Part shown: piece by piece, positions 55,458-64,000 of the stretch
How positions within the stretch are numbered: position 1 is the stretch's first letter
Layout of the letters: the number at the start of each line of letters is the position of its first letter
Source: Rotaria sordida
Taxonomy: Eukaryota > Rotifera > Eurotatoria > Philodinida > Philodinidae
Reading direction: 5' to 3'
NCBI GenBank assembly: GCA_905250125.1
Contig: CAJNOL010000334.1
Location: forward strand, 94,354 to 158,353
Length of the DNA: 64,000 bases
Made by a program: the position numbers and the translations under genes
Notes under the pieces: generated by a model
Told to the model about the DNA's origin: nothing
What the model saw: the letters and a program-made list of their open reading frames with translations, nothing else
Databases searched by the model: none

Positions 55458-56257
55458 TCAAGTCGATGGATGCGAAAATTTTGCTCGATGATGATTGCTG
55501 TGATCATGGCATTGCGCCTTCCATTGACAAGGAATACGATGATCGTTCTCATGTTGAGTCTTCGATGAATGAGAATATTCTTTACGATGTGTTGCATCTG
55601 CAATATCACGGCATTGCGAGCCCCATTTGCAGGGCTTTCGTTGATTATGATCACTATTCTGTGTTCTTTCTTTCGTTTCAAAAACTTCTTCACCATGCGA
55701 AAATTTGATTAGGTGTTCGTTCGATGTTTTGTGACACCGATGTTGATCACGACATGGTATAAGAAAATACGGTAAGTCTGTATGACGATACCGAGATCGA
55801 TGAATTGGATCATCTAAATTTCTACAGTTCTTGTCGAATTTACAATTGGGTACTTGATGGGGCTCGTGCGTCAAGTGTTCCTCTGGATGTCGACAGAGTT
55901 CAGCAAATCGACATGGATGTGAGTATTTTAAATTGTGATTGGTTCCTTTTTCTGAAAATTGTAGAAGACAATTTACACCGTTAAAACAACGCTTGCGCTT
56001 ATGATCTTGTTGTTTGCCATCTCGGGAATGTGAAAATTTTGCTCGATGTTCACGACTTTGATCGGTACAATCAGAGCCCCATCCACATGGCGTACGGTCA
56101 ACGTTTTCTTCTTGGTCGCTTTCATCTCGTTGATTAGCAGGATGGTAAAAGAGTTTGCAATGTGAATGATCTCTACGTTGTCGACACTGTGATCCCCATT
56201 TACACAGCGGCTTTGCCGCATTTTCATTGCGTTGATAATGTGATGAAATCGACAATG
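55458..56257 (-). CDS. Eight-unit PBZ-like zinc-finger array protein
   Basis: One long 3' exon encodes about 266 residues that are almost entirely tandem zinc-binding units. Six follow C-x5-C-x6/7-H-x5-H; unit 3 has a longer loop (x10) and unit 4 is a variant (C-x5-C-x5-H-x2-H). Typical units read KPCKWGSQCRDIADATHRKEY-SHS and IPCQWKAQCHDHSNHHRAKF-SHP. This matches the PBZ (poly(ADP-ribose)-binding zinc finger) consensus of APLF and CHFR, including the C-x-W/F-G-x-x-C core and the aromatic residue before the final His. PBZ fingers recruit proteins to PARylated DNA-damage sites. There is no ATG at the left edge of the frame. A CTGCATAG acceptor at 56258-56259 suggests at least one missing 5' exon, so the N-terminus is unknown. 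No other domain is seen. Clustered CCCH fingers are an alternative but fit the spacing less well. Confidence 0.75.
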
Positions 56258-56965
56258 CTATGCAGAACAAAATAGGAGTTCCGATATTTAACTTATCACA
56301 TAAGTTTTCTATTTTTTGTTTGTGTTATTTCGAACTCACTCTAAAATACTATGAGGAACTTCGTATCTCAGAACTTTCTTCTAAGCTTGTCTCCTTTCGT
56401 GCATCCTTCTGTTACAAATAATCCTACTTCTCATTTCTTTCTGGTCTAAATGCATTTAACATTTTTGAATTTTATTTTGATTTATGATTTTTTTAACCTT
56501 CGAGATTTTTGAATTTCTGAATCTCAAAAGATCAAGCAAGTTTAACACGTTCAAAAATTTCAACGAAATCTGAAAATCTAAAGTCAGCTTCTTTTGTAGT
56601 TTTTTAGGACCGAATCATTTTAGCCCGCTTTGCAGCTATACTGAAAATTCTGAAAATAAAATCAAAAAAGACATGTCTTATCTACAAGTAAACAGAATGA
56701 TTCCATCATAACAGCACGACGATCTAACACGCGTTATTCTTAAACAGAGACAATACCAACAACTGAATCAGTCCATCCTGCCTCAAATAGCTAACTTAAG
56801 ACAAAGTTTGATTCATCTAGTTTAACATAGATCTATTTCCAGCGTAGAAAAAATATGTAACTGCAGCCAGCTATTCAAAAATAATAATCGATCACTATTC
56901 GACAATTTCAATGTTAAGACTCATATATATGTAGAGCCTCTTGAAAATTCAACATGACGCTCTTC
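56258..56965. other. Spacer between SNTX-family gene and PBZ array
   Basis: Should hold the 5' exon(s) and promoter of the PBZ gene. A candidate minus-strand start near 56456 followed by a GTAGGA donor is phase-compatible with the acceptor at 56258, but I cannot confirm it. Confidence 0.35.
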
Positions 56966-59900
56966 CTAGTGCTCACTTGGTAAGGTCGGCAAGAATGCCA
57001 TACACCATTCGTAATTTGCCTTCAAACTAAAAAGGTAGATGAATTATTCATTGTCAAGAAAGCTTTACTCTAGAAATAACGTACCAACTGATGAATTCTT
57101 CTCTTGTTATCTTTTCATTGTTCTTTCGATTGTGAAATTTCATGATATTGTTCACAATTGATTTTGTCACGTTCGTATCAGTTGAGTCTGTTCGATCTTC
57201 CAATTGAATTACCGCTTCCAAAAATTGAATCAATGCTTCTCTATCCACTTCGTCATTATTATGAGCACATATTGCAAAAACCTTTCAATATCGAAAAACA
57301 GAGAAATAATCGAATGTCTTTGAATTCAAAAAAATATACATACCAATGTTACTTTTTTTTCCATATCGCTGGGTAATGCTAAAGAAATTGCTGACATGAA
57401 TTCGACAAAACTTATGAAACCATTATGATCTCTATCGATAATTGGAAATGAAAGGTTACAGAAATGTCGTGGGTCACCTCTGAATAAATCATAAGGAGAG
57501 GTCATACAATTTGAATAACATTCGACTTTCTTCGAATCACTTACTTTGGATAGAGCTTTTGAAATTCAGCAACCCATTCATTTTCGTTCAATTCTCCACT
57601 AGGACTAAAATAAAGATGAAAATAGTAATGAAGCCGTGAAATTTTCGAAAGCATCTAGTCGTTTACTGTGATTCAATGAATTCTTTATGCCATTTTTCGA
57701 TGTCTGTATTGCTCAATGTTAAAAATTTATTTTCTATCTTAATATCTCGTATTTGTTGCAACGATAATTGTGCTAAACAAGAAAATACATATTTATTCCA
57801 ATGTTTCATTTCTTTAATATTAACTACTAGTTCTTTTATATGACTTACTTAACGACATATGATAATAATCTTTTGTCGTAATAATGCCTCGATGAGCATG
57901 ATAAATAACACAAGTGTCAGGTTTGTGATCCAAACCGACGTGTAAATCATGATCGATCACGCGAAAAATATCTTTTTTCACTTCACTCTTCTGTCCAAGC
58001 TTGTACAAATATGTGAAGCATCGCAATTGTTTGTACCAATTCACTCGATTTTTCTCTTCCCATTCATTTGAAATATGTAATAAATAAATATCATTATCAT
58101 AATATTTTTGAACAAAATCATCGATCGATTTTAAATTCTTTAAGAGAATTGTTGGATTTGGTGTTTTAGGTGTTTTTTCATGTATTTCATCTAGCACTTG
58201 TTGATCAAATTCACTTAAAGATTCAATTTTACTCATTATATATGCATTCGATTTGAGAAAATTTTTAATTGACATAACAGAACATGGATTTTCCTCTTCG
58301 AATTTATCCAATAAGTCAACCATTGTTTTTTCATCAGTCTCACCGCGACGAATATTTTCAAGTAATGAGGCAAGTTGACGTTGTGTTTCTAATTCGACAC
58401 CTGCCAACTGTTGTTGTCGAACATATATTATTTCAATCCAATCCGACAAAATCCAATTTTTCCACGGTTCAATTGTGCCAAGAAAATCATTCATCATTCG
58501 TTTTCCTTGAATGATTTGTTCAAAAATATTTTCAATACGAGTCACTACGCTGTTGCTTACTTCTTTGATCATTCTAAAATACGTAGAAAACAATCATCAC
58601 AGAACTTAGGATATTTTCGCTTTTGTCTTATAGAATGAACTTATTTTTTGTCTCGATAGAAGATTATTCCAAATTTATTTCATAGAGACATGTGAATACA
58701 CGCTACGTTTAACTCTTACTATTAAGTGCAATAAACAAATGTAAATCTTTAGCAACTTTTGAAAATATACCATCGATACATAGTTTGAAAAATTATTTTG
58801 AAACGTGAACAACGGCTGGCTCAGATGTTCGAACCCGATAATATACATATATATATCTATAGCAAGTAACAAAAAATTTTGGAGATCATACTATAGAACA
58901 TAAGAAAACTTCTTTGATTCCATGAGTAGAAATGGGAAATTTTTGGCGATTGGAATCCTTGAGATCTGCTGTGACTACAGTAATGAAGTAGAACTTAGAC
59001 ATTCATCAAAGTCTATCAAATTAGACGTTTTAAAATCATACAGCAATATCACTATGTAGTCCTATTGAAAGTATGACATGTACATATATGATGTTCGTCA
59101 AAATCCATTGAATGTCGCAATATTCTTGCCGAAGTCAACTGTAATCGCTTAACATAGGATTCATTGATGTTTCTTTCATGAATGAAAACCATTGAACATT
59201 CTTCTATCGATAAGAAAAAACAGTCTATCCAATAAGAAAATGGGAATCTAGTTATACGTGCGAGAAAATGTTTTATTTTGCGATTTATGGATGAGTTATG
59301 TAAGGGTTCGTTATCGGTAACAGTTTATCGGACGAAAGTCACGCCTTATTCACTTTAAAATTATTATTAAACTTGACCGTTAAATGTTAACAAGTATCAT
59401 ATTAAACTCTCGAATTAGATGCTGTATGGAACAACTGGTATACAGACACTTGAAGATTTGAACAGTGTTCAAATGCGCAAAGCCTTAAAGATCGAAATGT
59501 TAAAAGAGTTAATCTTGATTTTCTAGAGGATAATTCATGAAATTTTATTATTAGTTAACAATTTCAGTTCCATCGATTGAAACATTTATGACAAGTAAGA
59601 TAAGAAGAATTACATGCGGTTGACGACTATCTCAAAGATATGCTGCAAGTTTCCAGAAAAAGAACGTTTGCTTACTCTTCACTAATGTAAAAGTTTGTTA
59701 GAAATGTCAAAAACGATGGGTTAGAATCAGAACTGGATACTCTTCGCAAACATGGGCTCAGAAATGATTTGTCAACCTTTGTTGGGGAGTAGTAAAGAAA
59801 TCTTTGAAAAGCTTTTAAAGAAATTGTTTAAATGAAGAATTTTTTCCGTGAATTTTAGCATCTTTATCTTTGATATCCAAAGTCTAAATTTCAATCTTCA

Positions 59901-60952
59901 TTCATATGTCAGCGTATAGGACAACACCTGCTCTACAAGATGTACTGTTCCAGCTTCTTTAAATGTAGAAAGTAGCGCCTGAGAAAATACTTATAATATC
60001 ACTGGTGTAAAGAACATCAAATTCTGGTTATAATGAAAAAAATAGTTTTCATCGTTCTGAAATACTTTCATATGGGCAAAAAAAGTCAACAAACATTTTG
60101 TCTTAAAACTTTCTATCTATCTGTTATACGTAAATATGCTATTCACCGTTGAATGCGTAATTCATGTTTGAAAATTTCTGCCATTCGTTGCAATGGATAT
60201 AATTCAAATTCCAGCTGTTGTCCTTTTCCATCATTTAACTTTTTTAATAGAGATGGTACCTTTTTAAATATATTGAAAACATCATCGATGGTATGTGGAA
60301 CATCTTCTATCAAAATATCACCAGAAAAGTTAATTTTCAATGATTCAAATTTAGAATTTTCGTTATGCGTATGTTCCAATCCACCTTCACCACTTGCTTC
60401 AATGGCGACTTTTTTTAATGACACTGCTAGACGACCCTGAAGCTCTTCGGCTGCTTCAGAACTGGATAGAATTTGTTCAAATGTTGCTGCAACTCGTGCT
60501 CCCCATATAATACCAATAACACAATGTGTTGCGTTTCGATTTTCTAAGGCATCGGATGAAAAATAATTGTATAAATCAGCACTACTTATCTGTAAATGTT
60601 CTTGTTTTGTTTTGAAATTTAGCATAAATGTAACTCGAACTGTTCGACTATCGGTTTTTGTTTGATTTAAATATTTCGCCGAACCTTCAACTTTAAGTAG
60701 ACCAGCCAACAGACTTAATTTCATGGATGCTTCAATATTGAGTTTATTGAATGTCTCTTTTTGAGACAGGTTCTCATCAACAATATAATCTGAGTTGGCA
60801 GAATCAGTTGTTAAAACTATTGATGGTGGCAATGGTCGGTTGAATAAATTTCCACCTTCAAATCGATCACTACGAATATCATATAAACTGCCAATAAATC
60901 CATGTCGACCAAAGGCTTGTTTTGTTGTCGTTCCACCAGCAGCACTGGTCAT
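56966..60952 (-). CDS. SNTX-family (MACPF/CDC-like) protein with thioredoxin-like region and C-terminal NCS-type EF-hands
   Basis: Seven exons in phase, about 696 residues: 60952-60147, 58573-57849, 57772-57667, 57604-57545, 57479-57344, 57281-57085, 57026-56966. Residues 1-268 resemble the N-terminal MACPF/CDC-like domain of the stonustoxin/verrucotoxin family; residues 269-510 resemble its helical FAT-like and thioredoxin-like domains. That family includes fish cytolysins but also many non-venom animal proteins; activity here cannot be read from sequence. From residue 511 it changes to a neuronal-calcium-sensor pattern: a helix with WHKEF, degenerate EF1, canonical EF2 loop (DRDHNGFISFVE), then degenerate EF3 and EF4. 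The usual PRY-SPRY end is absent. The first ATG of the frame is 60952; an upstream acceptor near 60985 hints at a 5' UTR exon. No signal peptide. The last exon is less certain: without it the protein ends shortly after 57085. Confidence 0.75.
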
Positions 60953-63900
60953 TTTCTGGCTGCTAATAAGCAATAGTTTGAATCTGAAATTGTATAAAAA
61001 ATTACATGGAAAAGTTTACTTAATGTTGGATGCTGCTGACAAATTCTTCGAAGTAAACAATTTTCTGATTCTATGTATACCAACTAGATTGTGTTTTGTC
61101 AATAAAATATTTTTTAAAGAGAAATTAATCAATAATTAGCAGCTGAGCTTCTTGATATCATTTTAATGCAATCGTTCACGTTGATTATATCGAAAAAAGA
61201 CAATTATTTTCAAATCGCTACCAACCCTACATAAAACTGTGAAGATGACTCAAAAATCATACGTAGAATAGTATCGACTCCACTAATTACTCAAGAAACT
61301 CAATAATCGCCTCACAACAATGGACTATTGACCGTTTCGAAAAGAAAAACATCCAGCATAAACCCTATGAAATTAACATGCGAAACACGGTGGAGCAATT
61401 TTTATGGTACATGAAAATCTCGATATATAAATCATCATTCTTGGCTAGGTCAAAGTAACATCATGTCAAAATCTCTGACACGTGCTGAAATAGGAGTATA
61501 TGACTACATTGGAAGGAAGAGAAAAGGTAGTCTCTTTGCACATTGGAATTTCAATTTCATTCAAAATTTGAAAGTTTTTTGCAGTTCAAAGTTCTGAAAC
61601 CGAAACATCTAAGAAAAATACTTTACACTAGTAATCTTCTAATTTGAATAGCTACAGTGCTATGAATTAAAGTTTAGTTGAAGTAAAATGAGGCAAATCG
61701 AAGACAGAATTTTTGATCCAATCGTATCTCAGCCTTATTTTCCTACCTGAATGATCATGTTCATTCGAATTCGAATATTTTTCGAAGTTATGAACTACTT
61801 ATTTGAAAAATTAAAATAGAAGCTAAGGACCAGTGAGTCATTGCCAATACGTCTTCATATTTTTTTTAATTAAGCTTTTAATCAAGAAAAATATCGACGA
61901 CTGATGGATTTTATATGATGTCGTAGGCGCCATTTTTGAAGAGCTTTTGTCTTCATCGACACCTTTTTTGAGACTCATTGCAGTTAGCAATAATCATTGG
62001 AGAAAGCAAAAGCAAAGAAAACAAGAAAAACATAGTGTGGTTGTGTATGCACAGTATCGTGTTCTGTACAAAGCAGAAAAAAAAGAATAATGAAAAAAGG
62101 GTGGACGAGAAAAATATTGTTTTTTTTTCTTCCAGTTACCTCTATCGTGTGGTTCTGTTCTTCTCAACGAATTTTCAATGTTTGGTAAGGAGAAAGAGGA
62201 ACAGTCTTGGTAAATACCAACATAAGAGAAAGATAACATTGTAAGGAAGGAAGAATGACATCTGACTTGCATTAGAATCTGATGATTCATGCACATTTAG
62301 TAGTGCTCTCGCTATTTTTCATTTATCTGAGCTGCTTTTCGTTGAATGACGGCAAAACTGTTTTGATTCTCTTCAAAAGTGCATATAATTGTTATTGAGG
62401 ACAGTGTTCATGGTTTATCGACATTTGACAGAATCTCTTTTTCCTAGATGTGCAACTTTCAAAGACAATATATTATCAAATATTTCTCACAACACATTGT
62501 CATTGCAAAGCCAATATTGTACTGGATGTCAATGTATTGAAGAGAATATATGCGCTTATTCATTTTCAAACAAATAGCCTCAATATCTTTAGAAGTAGAC
62601 TATCTGGAAGTAAATGATTTATTCATTAAAAGATGGGACGTTCTCTTTGTAGCATTGTTGGACATGACGGTGAAGATTCGACTCAGCTGTCTGTTGCTCA
62701 ACCAGGATGATCTATCATTTTCTCTAAGAAATAAAGTAGACATTCGCACGTTAAAACCTTTCTCAAAGCAAGACAAAATAAAATGAGGACAAGCTATAAT
62801 TTATTTGCTGGGACTTTAAGGAAACCTTCCTTAGAAGTGAACTTTTTCATCTTTCATCCAATTTCAACCAAAATCTCCAGGATACTCACGAGTTATAGTC
62901 AACTCATTGGGTAAGAGTGCCCTTTACACGAGCAAGGTTTTCAAAATAAGGATGCGAGCTAATATGTCCGGGTAGTTTTAGATGGTAGAGTACGCTTCGG
63001 GTTAGGTCGTAATAGAGCCCGATGTTTGAATTCTCCATTGTTTATTTTTTAAAAAAGAATTTCGACAAATTCTCAAATTCGTGGCTAAAAAAATTGCTAA
63101 TTAAAACCAAAGATTTAGGTTTTTATTTCAGCAAAAGAGGAACTCAAAAATCATACTCTATTATGATCTAGCCCTAACTGTCTAGTGTGTAATAAAAAAA
63201 ATGACCACTTTTATATTGAGTCTTTATTAAAAGATGTTTGTTCACGTAAATAGTTTGCTTGAAAAAACTGATTTTTGCACTATTTATCAAACTTCATTAG
63301 ATGGCGTATACGCGGATATATCATATTGCTCATAGAAGTACATATCATGCCAAAGTTATGGTCATGGTTCCTTATGTGTGGATGATGGTGAGATGGGTAT
63401 GTGAGTGAGGGCAAGACCTCTATTCTACTCATAGTCTACATCCACACCATACTCTAATAAACAGTAGATTTTGTCTCATCTGTAATAAAAATTCCATTAT
63501 AGATAAAATACTATTTCTAATGGAAAACAAAAATTTTTTTGATGGAGAAAGAATTTAATCGATACTAATCTAATATATTAAAAATCTCAGTATTTTTTCG
63601 ATAGATACAAAAGATAATTGAAGAAGAATTTACGATACTATTAACACATAACACTTCATAATATTCAACAATTGCAAGATGAGTAAAACATTTTTGTTAA
63701 CGAAGGAAATATGTTTATAAGTTGATGACCAGTGTATGAAATCTTTCAACTCTCATATTTACAAATGAAAAATCTTGAACTATGTAGTACGACAAGTTAT
63801 TAAATATGATTAACACTCAACTTACGATTATGTATAACTACAACTTCTCTCTCTTATGATTCAATAGAACGAATGACGAGGATTAAATCATGTTCCGTAA

Positions 63901-64000
63901 CTCATCAAACCCAACGATAAATAAAAACAAGAAAAAGTTAGAATCTCTAGTGGAAATTTCGTGAAACTTCGTGATAGATCATGAAAATGATGTATTTCAA
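60953..64000. other. Right-edge region without recognisable genes
   Basis: Upstream of the SNTX-family gene. Open frames (60795-61139 +, 61978-62244 +, 61994-62296 -, 62389-62577 +, 62550-62786 +) overlap real exons, are low in complexity or lack domains. A short dyad around 63378-63455 (GTGTGGATGATGG / CATCCACACCAT) could form a hairpin. The SNTX-family promoter should lie in the first part. Confidence 0.5.

Noticed and set aside
55427..56227. Other frames over the PBZ array, both strands
   Set aside because: Shadows of the tandem finger exon; they have no regular Cys/His spacing.
60153..61139. Plus-strand frames over the first SNTX-family exon
   Set aside because: Antisense shadows of the minus-strand coding exon, which has family similarity and consistent splice phase.

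Overview
The window is a eukaryotic, animal nuclear segment. It is very AT-rich, its genes are split by many short GT-AG introns (mostly about 45-70 bp), and the encoded set is metazoan: FACT subunit SPT16, eIF3j, UBE3A with an AZUL finger, an NR2E3-type nuclear receptor, ALYREF, RNF141, PRUNE1, RIIAD1 and TMEM70. The tiny introns, the SNTX-family gene, the PBZ-type zinc-finger array and many small inverted-repeat elements together suggest a rotifer, probably bdelloid. That assignment is inference. Reading frames were rebuilt by hand across splice sites, and codon phase was checked at every junction of the multi-exon models.

Layout: TMEM70-like (+, 0.8-1.6 kb); a 5 kb gene-poor stretch; SPT16 (-, 6.7-13.5 kb, 23 exons); a secreted tandem-repeat protein (-, 14.1-16.3 kb); eIF3j (+, 17.3-18.1 kb); a four-finger C2H2 protein (+, 19.2-24.5 kb); an orphan first exon (25.5 kb); PRUNE1 with an in-frame stop (-, 26.8-30.0 kb); RNF141-like (-, 32.1-33.1 kb), divergent from ALYREF (+, 34.0-34.9 kb); UBE3A (+, 37.2-44.6 kb); NR2E3-like receptor (+, 47.1-51.4 kb), convergent with RIIAD1-like (-, 51.4-51.9 kb); a decayed unknown gene (-, 52.9-54.1 kb); a PBZ-like zinc-finger array (-, 55.5-56.3 kb); and an SNTX-family pore-former-like protein fused to a thioredoxin-like region and neuronal-calcium-sensor EF-hands (-, 57.0-61.0 kb). 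The last 3 kb hold nothing I can name.

The genes do not form one pathway; most are housekeeping (chromatin, translation, mRNA export, ubiquitin). Two things stand out. First, the 55-61 kb accessory block holds a putative poly(ADP-ribose)-reader array beside a SNTX/EF-hand chimera. Second, introns fall into two size classes: tiny ones, and about ten of 0.9-2.4 kb. Most of the large ones hold foldback or terminal-inverted-repeat elements, several of them near-complete imperfect palindromes of 0.5-0.9 kb. These look like non-autonomous DNA transposons and, if transcribed with their host genes, would make long hairpin RNA.
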